From positions 1 to 29,985 of IMG/VR virus record IMGVR_UViG_3300002052_000039: a DNA stretch of 29,985 nucleotides, one strand, 5' to 3'. Within the stretch, counting starts at the first letter, position 1; each line of letters begins with the position of its first letter. The position numbers and the translations under genes are program-made. Origin of the DNA: a virus. Of the stretch, positions 1 through 6,590 are shown one piece after another. The notes under the pieces are model-generated. The model had not been told where the DNA came from, ran no database searches, and worked only from the letters and a program-made list of their open reading frames with translations.

Positions 1-19
1 AATCAGTCTTTAACCCTCT

Positions 20-57
20 CGGTGCCTCTTTAACGTGGGGCACCGTTTGGGTTTTAT
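20..57 (+). terminator. Probable rho-independent terminator
   Basis: A 7-bp perfect stem (CGGTGCC at 20-26 with GGCACCG at 39-45) is followed by a T-rich stretch (TTTGGGTTTTATT). The interrupted T run makes it an imperfect but plausible intrinsic terminator for a gene lying upstream of the window. The next gene starts at 92, so some read-through is likely. Confidence 0.6.
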
Positions 58-78
58 TAAATTTTATTAACCCCACGT
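33..78 (+). promoter_or_regulatory. Alternative pairing that competes with the terminator
   Basis: ACGTGGGG at 33-40 is the exact reverse complement of CCCCACGT at 71-78. This 8-bp pairing uses bases 39-40 of the terminator stem, so the two structures exclude each other in part, and it ends just before the ribosome binding site GGAGG at 79-83. An attenuator-like switch is possible; this is inference from base pairing only. Confidence 0.3.
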
Positions 79-91
79 GGAGGAATTTCAA

Positions 92-280
92 ATGGTACAA
101 TTAACAGTAGATGAGGCTTTGAAGAATATTGATATTATTGTTGCTAATACCAGAATGAATCGGCAAGAACACGATGCGTTGCGGCAGTCAGTAATGTTGG
201 TTGCAAACAGATGTAAGCGAGCAGATGATTTGGAAAAAGAAAAACAGGCTGGAAAAGAAGCAAAGAAAGAGGTTGAGTAA
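92..280 (+). CDS. Small charged protein of unknown function
   Basis: A 62-residue protein of unknown function. The ATG at 92 is preferred over the in-frame GTG at 77 because GGAGG (79-83) sits 8 bases before the ATG and would lie inside the gene if the GTG were used. The sequence is mostly alpha-helical in character, and the last third is rich in Lys, Glu and Ala (KEKQAGKEAKKEVE), suggesting a soluble helix or coiled coil. No signal peptide or membrane segment is seen. Its stop codon overlaps the next start (TAATG), so translation of the two is probably coupled. It lies among virion genes and could be a small structural or scaffolding-type accessory, but nothing in the sequence proves this. 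Confidence 0.7.
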   Translation: MVQLTVDEALKNIDIIVANTRMNRQEHDALRQSVMLVANRCKRADDLEKEKQAGKEAKKEVE

Positions 281-393
281 TGGCGATAGATTATGATAAT
301 TTAGTTCCTAATTATACAATTGAAACAGCACTTCTAAATGGTGATATTGACGACATGACGACACAATGCGTAATGAAGTGTTTATCCGTTTGA
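280..393 (+). CDS. Very short ORF coupled to its neighbours
   Basis: A 37-residue reading frame that starts in a TAATG overlap with the gene before and runs 28 bases into the next gene in another frame. The peptide begins MAIDYDNLVPNYTIE and is acidic. No family is recognised. The tight start overlap supports translation. It may be a separate micro-protein, a coupling ORF that feeds ribosomes into the PAS gene, or the true N-terminus of the PAS protein joined by a -1 shift between 351 and 393, the stretch open in both frames. I see no canonical slippery heptamer there. Confidence 0.45.
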   Translation: MAIDYDNLVPNYTIETALLNGDIDDMTTQCVMKCLSV

Positions 394-731
394 TGATAGT
401 TATTCAAGCGATGGTAAACCAAAAGCCAGTTTTAGTGACTACTACAGAACCTAATAGAGTTGTGCTTGGAGCAAATCAAGAATTTGTTGATTATTTGGGA
501 TATTCAGTTGAGGAATTAAAAGAGCTATCAGGTGAAGTTATTTTTGATGAACGTGACCAGGAAATGATACAAGCAATTGGGGAAAATAATTTAAGTGGCC
601 CATATATTGTTCGTATAGTGAAGAAAAACACAAACAAAAAATTCGTCAAAGTTCAAAGTCTTTCTATTAACGCTGATACTATTGGGTGGAGATTTATAAT
701 ATTCACTGAAGTAGATGTATCTCTTGGTTAA
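366..731 (+). CDS. PAS-domain protein
   Basis: A 121-residue protein that is almost entirely one PAS-like sensor fold. Residues 32-54 (VLGANQEFVDYLGYSVEELK and flanking) match the typical 'N-x-x-F-x-x-x-x-G-Y-s-x-E-E-L' helix-strand signature, and residues about 83-117 form the closing strands (RIVKKN, KFVKVQSLSI, WRFIIFTEVD). There is no kinase, cyclase or DNA-binding partner domain. PAS domains normally bind small ligands or cofactors, or mediate protein contacts; no cofactor-binding residue can be assigned by eye. The gene sits between small virion-region genes and the head-tail adaptor gene in the same direction, which is an odd place for a sensor domain. The start at 366 has no strong ribosome site and probably relies on coupling with the preceding ORF. 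Fold assignment is fairly sure; role is unknown. Confidence 0.65.
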   Translation: MRNEVFIRLMIVIQAMVNQKPVLVTTTEPNRVVLGANQEFVDYLGYSVEELKELSGEVIFDERDQEMIQAIGENNLSGPYIVRIVKKNTNKKFVKVQSLSINADTIGWRFIIFTEVDVSLG

Positions 732-753
732 TAAATAAGAAAGAAGGTAATTG

Positions 754-2031
754 ATGGCAGAATCAACTTCTAATTATAGTTTCTATGATTTAATACTTCG
801 AGTGGCTGAAGCGGCTGGTGTGGCTTATTATGGCAACGCTGGCAGTGAAAGAGCCTCCATCCCAATTGATGCACACGATTTAGCCAAATGTCGGCGATGT
901 GTTAATGATGGTATCAAGCAATTTATCTCCGATGCTCCGCCGACTGGTTGGCGTTGGATGAACCGTATAATGCAAGTGACATTTGGCACAGTTGAAACTA
1001 CAGGTACAGTTGATAGCGGTGATGCCACATCTTTAATTGATGCTACTTTAGCCGATACTTATGATACTGATGATGAGATTGTCGGTTATTATGTATATGA
1101 CCAGACACAAGAAATTTATGCTGCAATAACAGCATATACGGCTGCAACTGGTGATATTACAGTAGCAGCTTGGTTGGATTATAATGGCGATTCAAGTAGC
1201 CTGACACCATCAGCGGGTGATGCTTTTTCAATCACCGATGTTTTAACAGTCAATGGCGACAAACACCGATACCCATTATCACAAGATTTTATGGGTGAAT
1301 ATACTGGCAAAATTACTTATGCCAGAGATTCAGGTCGGGGACATATTATTGACTGGGACAGTGAAGGCTTTGTCCGATTTCAGGGTGAAGTATCTCTTAC
1401 TTCCGGCTATCCAACTCACGCAGCAGTTCGTCCCTGGGGCACACGGCGGTGGGAATTAGTTGTTGACCCATCACCATCTGCCGCCGATACAGTGGAATTT
1501 CCGTATAAAATCGGTTTTGATAAATTGCGAATCGAGGGCGGCATTGCAACGGCGGCGGCAGCAACATCAATCACTATCGGAGCGTTGGCAAATCTTTATC
1601 CCGATGATTATTTCGTTGGCTGGATTGGTTATATATCAGCCGGAACAGGTCGAGGCAGCTACGCAGTGATAACAGATTACACCGGTAATTCAGGTAAATT
1701 TGATGTGGCCGATTGGTTAAAATCAACAGGTGCGGCTGGTGGAATTGATCCTGTTGCAAACAGTAGTGCTTATTTTGAGCCAGTTGCTAATAAACATCCC
1801 GCTGGTATGCAGTTTGATATGGCAATTATGTCAGCCTGTTTAATGCAGGCCGAATTGCAATTTGAAAGTTTGCAGCTTGATTATTCACCATCACAAAAAT
1901 ATATGGAGCGGGATTTACCGGCTGCGTATCGAATTGATGCTGGTTCAGCACCGAGAAAGTTGGGAATTATGCAACCCGGATGGAGGAAAGTAGTACATAG
2001 AAGAACATGGACAGATGTGGAGTATGAATAA
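754..2031 (+). CDS. Putative head-tail adaptor / tail tube protein
   Basis: A 425-residue protein. ATG at 754 is chosen over the adjacent TTG at 751 because AAGAAGG (740-746) is then 7 bases away. The N-terminus (residues 8-70) has the helical pattern seen in podovirus adaptor proteins, with a 'LAKCRRCVNDGIKQFI' helix followed by a Trp-rich turn (GWRWMNR). The C-terminus (345-390) is again helical. Two inserted beta modules, residues about 84-141 and 263-323, resemble each other. By family resemblance it would sit under the portal and connect head to tail. The family call rests on pattern and on position just before the tail nozzle gene, so it should be taken as probable rather than certain. 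An unusual feature is the repeated module, which may decorate the outside of the connector. Confidence 0.6.
   Translation: MAESTSNYSFYDLILRVAEAAGVAYYGNAGSERASIPIDAHDLAKCRRCVNDGIKQFISDAPPTGWRWMNRIMQVTFGTVETTGTVDSGDATSLIDATLADTYDTDDEIVGYYVYDQTQEIYAAITAYTAATGDITVAAWLDYNGDSSSLTPSAGDAFSITDVLTVNGDKHRYPLSQDFMGEYTGKITYARDSGRGHIIDWDSEGFVRFQGEVSLTSGYPTHAAVRPWGTRRWELVVDPSPSAADTVEFPYKIGFDKLRIEGGIATAAAATSITIGALANLYPDDYFVGWIGYISAGTGRGSYAVITDYTGNSGKFDVADWLKSTGAAGGIDPVANSSAYFEPVANKHPAGMQFDMAIMSACLMQAELQFESLQLDYSPSQKYMERDLPAAYRIDAGSAPRKLGIMQPGWRKVVHRRTWTDVEYE
1003..1176 (+). repeat. Adaptor beta module, copy 1
   Basis: Encodes residues about 84-141 of the adaptor. Shares with copy 2 the pattern 'ATS-I/L ... 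ALA(D/N)-x-Y-x-x-DD ... VG ... A-I-T-x-YT-x-x-x-G ... V-A-x-WL'. The similarity is at protein level; the DNA has diverged. Confidence 0.6.
1540..1722 (+). repeat. Adaptor beta module, copy 2
   Basis: Encodes residues about 263-323 of the adaptor and matches copy 1 (for example YAVITDYTGNSG against YAAITAYTAATG, and VADWL against VAAWL). Such modules recur in many phage tail proteins. Confidence 0.6.
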
Positions 2032-2046
2032 TTATTAACAATTTGA

Positions 2047-2066
2047 ACGGAGCAACTCCGCTCCGT
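2047..2066 (+). promoter_or_regulatory. Small hairpin before the lectin-like gene
   Basis: ACGGAG (2047-2052) pairs with CTCCGT (2061-2066); an alternative 5-bp stem CGGAG/CTCCG (2048-2052 with 2056-2060) shares the left arm. No T-run follows, so it is not a terminator. It may protect or process the mRNA of the strongly translated gene that follows (AAGGAG at 2075-2080). Confidence 0.35.
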
Positions 2067-2086
2067 GAAAGAACAAGGAGAAAAAA

Positions 2087-2935
2087 ATGAGTAGAGGTAA
2101 TATAGGTTGGCAATTAGCCAATATGAATGACAATGAACACCTGATTGCTGGCACAGCATCGGGTTACGGTCCAAGTCCTAAAATTTGGTCAAGTTGTCCA
2201 GTGCTTCCGATTATGTTGGACCCGACCAAAGGGTTTGTGTATTTTAATGATTTTGTACATGCTTTTGCAGCCACTGATACAAACAATCAATGTTATGATG
2301 GTTTACTTCATACTGAACGGACGCAGGGAACTATATCAAATGCTCCTGCTGTGCCCGGTGGTGTTATAGTGTTAGATGCTGGTGCTGATACAGTAAATAC
2401 TGGTATAACAGCACAGGCAGTTGGTTGTCAATGTGAGCCAGGAGCAAATACTACAATTTATATGGAATGGCGAGTACTTGTGACTGTAGGTGGTGGTCAA
2501 TGTTTTATGGGTTTATGTTGTGATAGTACAACAGCTCCGGTAGCTTCTGGTGATGCAATTGTAACTAATAAAAATCTTGCTGGATTTTATCGTGATGCTG
2601 GTACGGGTGACACTGATTGGACAGTTGGTGTTTGTGATGCCAGTTCAAGTGAAGAAAGTGATGATGAAGTATCAGGTGCGTCTGAATCAGTTTATGAAAA
2701 GTTTGGTTTGGTTCTTGAAGGCATTGGTGCGGTTAGTGGTTCAAAGGTTACATTTTTCCACAATGGTGAGCCGGTTTATGCAACTCATGATATAAATGAT
2801 ATGCCGTTACTTTTAATGTGCCCGACTTTTCAAGCGGATGCTGATGGCACTGATAGGCCATATATGTATCTTGATTGGCTTCGTGTTGCTGTTCACAATA
2901 CCAGTACTGGTGGACGTGACACAGATGGTTCATAA
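2087..2935 (+). CDS. Virion protein with a concanavalin-like beta fold
   Basis: A 282-residue, beta-rich, acidic protein with no signal peptide. After an N-terminal arm it shows the pattern of phage lectin-like structural proteins: 'GFVYFNDF' near the start of the domain (about residues 50-57), strands such as IYMEWRVLV and KVTFFHNGEPVY, and the closing 'YMYLDWLRVAV' (about 260-270). It is expected to be an abundant head or tail decoration protein, because it has a strong ribosome site (AAGGAG, 2075-2080) and is directly followed by a strong terminator. It is unusually rich in Cys for a virion protein (several Cys between residues 45 and 185). It could instead be a minor capsid protein; a direct HK97-type capsid signature is not visible. 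Confidence 0.55.
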   Translation: MSRGNIGWQLANMNDNEHLIAGTASGYGPSPKIWSSCPVLPIMLDPTKGFVYFNDFVHAFAATDTNNQCYDGLLHTERTQGTISNAPAVPGGVIVLDAGADTVNTGITAQAVGCQCEPGANTTIYMEWRVLVTVGGGQCFMGLCCDSTTAPVASGDAIVTNKNLAGFYRDAGTGDTDWTVGVCDASSSEESDDEVSGASESVYEKFGLVLEGIGAVSGSKVTFFHNGEPVYATHDINDMPLLLMCPTFQADADGTDRPYMYLDWLRVAVHNTSTGGRDTDGS

Positions 2936-2979
2936 TCACTAACAATCTGTGAAGGAGGGGTTGTTAGTATTTTATATCG

Positions 2980-3017
2980 GGGGAGAGATTGAGGATATAG
3001 TCTCTCCCCAATTTTTT
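2980..3017 (+). terminator. Strong rho-independent terminator inside the virion operon
   Basis: A perfect 9-bp stem, GGGGAGAGA (2980-2988) with TCTCTCCCC (3001-3009), a 12-base loop and then AATTTTTT. It lies between the lectin-like gene and the tail nozzle gene, only 12 bases before the next ATG (3029), so there is no room for a normal promoter between them. Downstream tail genes must rely on read-through or on a promoter inside the terminator region. Confidence 0.9.
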
Positions 3018-3028
3018 GGAGCAAGAAA

Positions 3029-3244
3029 ATGGAACTAATGTTCCCACTCAAAGGCTTAAATGTCGGTATCCCTGCATCCAAACAGCCGCAAGGAACTTCC
3101 CGTGATTTAAATAACGTCCGACCATTTTGGGACGGGAAAGCTGTGGGCGGGCAGAGGCCGGGAGTTGATAAAAAATATTCAGAGCAGATTAGTAATGCGT
3201 CTGTTCCGATAGTGGCTATGTGCTCAGTGACTACGGTGGATTGA
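3029..3244 (+). CDS. N-terminal part of the tail nozzle protein
   Basis: A 71-residue reading frame with a good ribosome site (GGAG, 8 bases before the ATG). Its sequence is the typical opening of podovirus tail nozzle (gp12/tail tubular B-like) proteins: 'PLKGLNVGIPASKQPQGTS' then 'DLNNVRPFW...VGGQRPGVDKKYSEQI'. In relatives this continues directly into the beta-propeller that is encoded here by the next gene in another frame. The stop (TGA, 3242-3244) is one base before the next ATG (3246). Either the nozzle is now made of two chains by stop-restart, or a +1 shift at GAT-TGA joins them, or the sequence carries a one-base insertion. See the matching entry for the second part. Confidence 0.65.
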   Translation: MELMFPLKGLNVGIPASKQPQGTSRDLNNVRPFWDGKAVGGQRPGVDKKYSEQISNASVPIVAMCSVTTVD

Positions 3245-3245
3245 T

Positions 3246-5375
3246 ATGGCGACAGTTGTTGATTCATATACTACAGGAATGGATTCTGTGGATGGTATTT
3301 GTGGGGCACTTAATTTAAGAGCACAAACATTTACAGCAAGTCAATCTTATACAATAAATTCTGTTATTTTGAAACTCTATAGATTGGGCACTCCTGGTAC
3401 TTTAACAGTTCGATTAACTACTGTTGATGAATCTACGCCAGTTGAACCAGTTATAGGAAACGTTTTAGCAACTGGCACTTTTAATGCAAATACTGTTACT
3501 GCAGATAGTGCAGGTGAAGAATATACCATAACTTTTACAACATCGGCTGCTCTTACTTCTGGTACGCAATATGCTATTGTATGTGATTGCAGGGATGCGA
3601 GTACTGATTATTGTTATTGGAAAAAAGATACAGCGGGGGCAACATACGCTGGAGGTACGGCAGGCAGTTCGGGTGATTCTGGTTCTAATTGGACAATGTA
3701 CACTGCCACTGATTACTATTTCAAAACAACCAGTAGTAGTGGGGGTTCAGCAAGTGCCCCAGTTGATAAACGCTTTTCAAAACAACTGATTACGGCTTGC
3801 AATAATGAAATCTGGTATGAATCAACATCGGGAACGATGTCTGTACTTTCAGACGCAAGTGACGATATTGACACAACTGCCCCATTGCAGATGTTTGAAT
3901 TATATGAAAAAGTTTTTGTTGTAAACGGCACAAATCTCAAAGTCGCAGATTTTGGCAATACAAAAATTACTACTGCCGATATTAAACCAGAGGGTAAAGT
4001 TATTCCGATTCATGGTGATGTTTTAACATCTTCGGGCGGGGGACAAATGGTTGTTGATTATATTGATGCTTCTGATGGAGCTTGTAATGTTTATGGAAAG
4101 CGAATTACATCAACAACTTTTGCTGATACAGAAACAGTAACAGGTACAAATGCAAATGGAGATATTTCGTTTACATTAAATGCTGATGAAGATGCACCGC
4201 CACACTGGTATGATTGGACAGTTTATGCTGGTAGTGCAACCTTCGGTATAATGCCAACACAAGCAACATTAGGTTGTCCCTGGCGAGGTCGAGCTTGTTT
4301 ATCGGGGGATGAAGATTATCCACATCAAGGTTATCAATCCCGTCAAGAAAATCCTTGGGACTGGAATTATGTTTCTGCCGATGTTCAATCACCAATTGCT
4401 TTTGGTGGTGACCCATCAATACCGGGGCAAGTTGGTGACATTATAGTTGCTCAAATTCCATTTGATCGTGACCATTTAATTTATGGCGGGGCAAGTTCAT
4501 TATGGGTTTTGTCGGGTGATGCGGCGGAAGGTGGAACATTAAATAGTTTTTATGATGAAGGTGGAATTCTTGGAGCTTTGGCTTGGTGTAAAGATAATCG
4601 GAATAATTTATATATAATGTCAACTGTTGGCTTGTTAAAAATCCCACAAGGTTTCGGCCCGCCTGAAAATTTAACTGAGTTTATTTATCCCGATTTTATA
4701 GAAGATTTAGCTTACAACAGTTCAACATATCGAATTGTAATGGGATATGACAGAAAACGGAATGGAATAAAAATTACCAGAGTAACATTAGCATCGGGAG
4801 CAAACACCGGCTGGTGGTGGGATTTAAAAGCTAAAGCACTATTTCCAGAATCTTACGCTTCTACAGAACATGGCATATTTTCGATGTTTCATTATGAAGC
4901 AGTTGACCCTAATTACAACTGTTTGCTACTGGGTTGCAATAATGGTTATATCTACTACGAAAATGGTGATGCAACTGATGATACTCTTGCCGATGATACT
5001 GCCCAGGCAATTGATAGTTATATAACTTTCGGCCCGATTAAATTGGGAGAAGAAAATCGGGAAGGAAAAGTTAATTCATTAGTTGGAATAACTGCTGGGG
5101 GTGGTGCAAATGGAAGTGAGACTGATTCTGATAATGTAACATTTAAGATTTGGACTGAATTATCGGCTGACAAAATTAGTGAAAGATTTAGCACTAATTC
5201 AAATCAAAAAGTATCAGGAACAATTAAAGCCCCCGGACGTTGGCGGGGGAATCAATTTAGGCGGTCGATTCGGGGGATGTTTGCAGGAATTAGGATTGGA
5301 AATAATACAGAGGGAGAAATTTGGGGTTTAGAAAGACTTTTATTGGGAATGAAAAGAGCAGGAAGGATGAAATAA
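3246..5375 (+). CDS. Tail nozzle (tail tubular protein B-like) beta-propeller, with an inserted beta-sandwich
   Basis: A 709-residue beta-rich protein, the main body of the tail nozzle at the tip of a short tail. Residues 1-162 are a separate module of the 'choice-of-anchor' beta-sandwich type (QTFTASQSYTINSVILKLYR, GTPGTLTVRL, SGTQYAIV), ended by a Ser/Gly/Ala linker (163-171). From residue 172 (PVDKRFSKQLITACN) the normal nozzle body begins, with propeller-like strands (MFELYEKVFVVNGTNLKVADF, IYGGASSLWVLSGD, NNLYIMSTVGLLKIP) and a basic C-terminus. The usual nozzle N-terminus is encoded by 3029-3244 in another frame, so the module appears to have been inserted at the joint, and the frame break sits exactly there. 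The ribosome site is weak (GGTGG, 6 bases away), which fits coupled restart. The module could bind a host surface sugar. Confidence 0.65.
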   Translation: MATVVDSYTTGMDSVDGICGALNLRAQTFTASQSYTINSVILKLYRLGTPGTLTVRLTTVDESTPVEPVIGNVLATGTFNANTVTADSAGEEYTITFTTSAALTSGTQYAIVCDCRDASTDYCYWKKDTAGATYAGGTAGSSGDSGSNWTMYTATDYYFKTTSSSGGSASAPVDKRFSKQLITACNNEIWYESTSGTMSVLSDASDDIDTTAPLQMFELYEKVFVVNGTNLKVADFGNTKITTADIKPEGKVIPIHGDVLTSSGGGQMVVDYIDASDGACNVYGKRITSTTFADTETVTGTNANGDISFTLNADEDAPPHWYDWTVYAGSATFGIMPTQATLGCPWRGRACLSGDEDYPHQGYQSRQENPWDWNYVSADVQSPIAFGGDPSIPGQVGDIIVAQIPFDRDHLIYGGASSLWVLSGDAAEGGTLNSFYDEGGILGALAWCKDNRNNLYIMSTVGLLKIPQGFGPPENLTEFIYPDFIEDLAYNSSTYRIVMGYDRKRNGIKITRVTLASGANTGWWWDLKAKALFPESYASTEHGIFSMFHYEAVDPNYNCLLLGCNNGYIYYENGDATDDTLADDTAQAIDSYITFGPIKLGEENREGKVNSLVGITAGGGANGSETDSDNVTFKIWTELSADKISERFSTNSNQKVSGTIKAPGRWRGNQFRRSIRGMFAGIRIGNNTEGEIWGLERLLLGMKRAGRMK

Positions 5376-5376
5376 T

Positions 5377-6243
5377 ATGGCTTCTTATGCACCTTATTCG
5401 GCCTATGGGCCAGAATATTTATTAAAACAACTTCAGGAAAAAGGAACAACCGCATGGTTGCCGGAAAAAGAAACTACTAAACATATTCAAGCGTTGCAAG
5501 AGTTAGGTTATACAGGTATAAGCCGGAAAAAAATATCTCCTACTAAATATATTTTGACAGGAACGCCAACAAAAATTGCAACTGCTGGAACTACTGAAGA
5601 AGGTGCGGTTGGATCAAAAGAATTTACACCGCCAGGAGTAGAGAGTATTACTGGTGAAGGTATTCCAGGAGGTATAGGTGAAACACTTCGTTATTTAGCT
5701 CCTAAATTTGAAGAAGAAGAAACAGGTCGGGAAGAAAGATATAAAGCTGGATTAGGTGATCTTGCACAAATGGCAGGATTATTTGGTCCTGGTTATGGTG
5801 CTGGCTTAGAACATACTGCTTTAACTGGTGCAAAACAATCTTTAATTGGGCGTGGTTTGGGTGGTACAACTCGGCCAATGGCAGTATCGGGGGGGTTAAA
5901 AGCCCATTTTGAAGATTTACGGCGGGGTAAATTAGCCGAGGCTTTAACTCGAATGGCTGAATATCGTAGAACATTTCCTGAAAGTACTGCTACTGCTAAT
6001 GTTTTGGCGGCACTTGCAACAGGTGGTTATGGTCAATTAAGTGCAGCACAACAAATGGAATTAGGGAAACAGCAACAAAGAACGGGTGAATCAATGCTTT
6101 CCTCCCTTTTAGGTGGAATAGCTGGTGGTGCAGGTAGTGGTATTGGTCAAGCAATTGGTGATGTAGCAGGTGGGTTTGTAAGCAATATTTTTAGTGGTGG
6201 TCTTTCAAGTATTGTTGCTCCGGTTTTTGATCTTTTTTCTTAA
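5377..6243 (+). CDS. Putative internal virion / ejection protein
   Basis: A 288-residue protein that starts one base after the nozzle gene stop. The N-terminal half is hydrophilic and rich in Glu, Lys and Thr; the middle (about 145-215) is helical; the C-terminal 46 residues (243-288) are a Gly/Ala/Ile/Ser-rich amphipathic stretch (LLGGIAGGAGSGIG, FSGGLSSIVAPVFDLF) that could insert into or cross a membrane. This layout and its place between nozzle and spike genes fit a small ejection or pilot protein that leaves the virion with the DNA. No enzymatic motif is visible, and no named family is recognised, so the role is inference from composition and neighbours. A tail-assembly accessory is the main alternative. 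Confidence 0.5.
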   Translation: MASYAPYSAYGPEYLLKQLQEKGTTAWLPEKETTKHIQALQELGYTGISRKKISPTKYILTGTPTKIATAGTTEEGAVGSKEFTPPGVESITGEGIPGGIGETLRYLAPKFEEEETGREERYKAGLGDLAQMAGLFGPGYGAGLEHTALTGAKQSLIGRGLGGTTRPMAVSGGLKAHFEDLRRGKLAEALTRMAEYRRTFPESTATANVLAALATGGYGQLSAAQQMELGKQQQRTGESMLSSLLGGIAGGAGSGIGQAIGDVAGGFVSNIFSGGLSSIVAPVFDLFS

Positions 6244-6252
6244 TATATAAAA

Positions 6253-6378
6253 ATGTATCTTCGTGAAGTAAGACCAGATGATTGGGAATCAATTAGAGTA
6301 AATTTCCAACGATTAGGAAGTGCTGTTTTTGGGATGCTGATAAATTACTTATATCAACTGATATTGTATCCTGGATAA
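6253..6378 (+). pseudogene. Frame-shifted N-terminal part of the tail spike gene
   Basis: Starting at ATG 6253, ten bases after the previous stop, this frame encodes MYLREVRPDDWESIRVNF and on to residue 26, then runs into a stop at 6376-6378. Near 6331 a -1 shift (or one base added to the T5 or G3 run at 6326-6333) moves into the frame of the spike gene and gives 'DADKLLISTDIVSW...DGTVTLSGPQDLAT..SPTFADMTLTG', a typical tail fibre N-terminus that joins without a break to the ATG at 6483. So this is most likely the true start of the spike protein. The ribosome site is weak. Possible causes are a real mutation, programmed frameshifting or a homopolymer sequencing error. Confidence 0.6.
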
Positions 6379-6482
6379 CAGGTACAGCACGTCAGGTTAT
6401 AGTTACAGATAATAGTGATGGAACTGTTACTTTATCTGGGCCACAAGACCTTGCTACAGATTCAAGCCCCACATTTGCTGAT

Positions 6483-6590
6483 ATGACTTTGACCGGCACA
6501 TTGAATTGTCGGCAAATCAATCCTGATGCTCACGATACTTATGACATCGGTGAAGTTGGTAGACGGTGGGCTGAAATTTACGTATATAAT
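6483..6590 (+). repeat. Tail spike internal repeat, copy 1
   Basis: Encodes spike residues 1-36, with the core 'RQINPDAHDTYDIGEVGRRW'. It matches copy 2 in protein but not closely in DNA. Confidence 0.7.
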
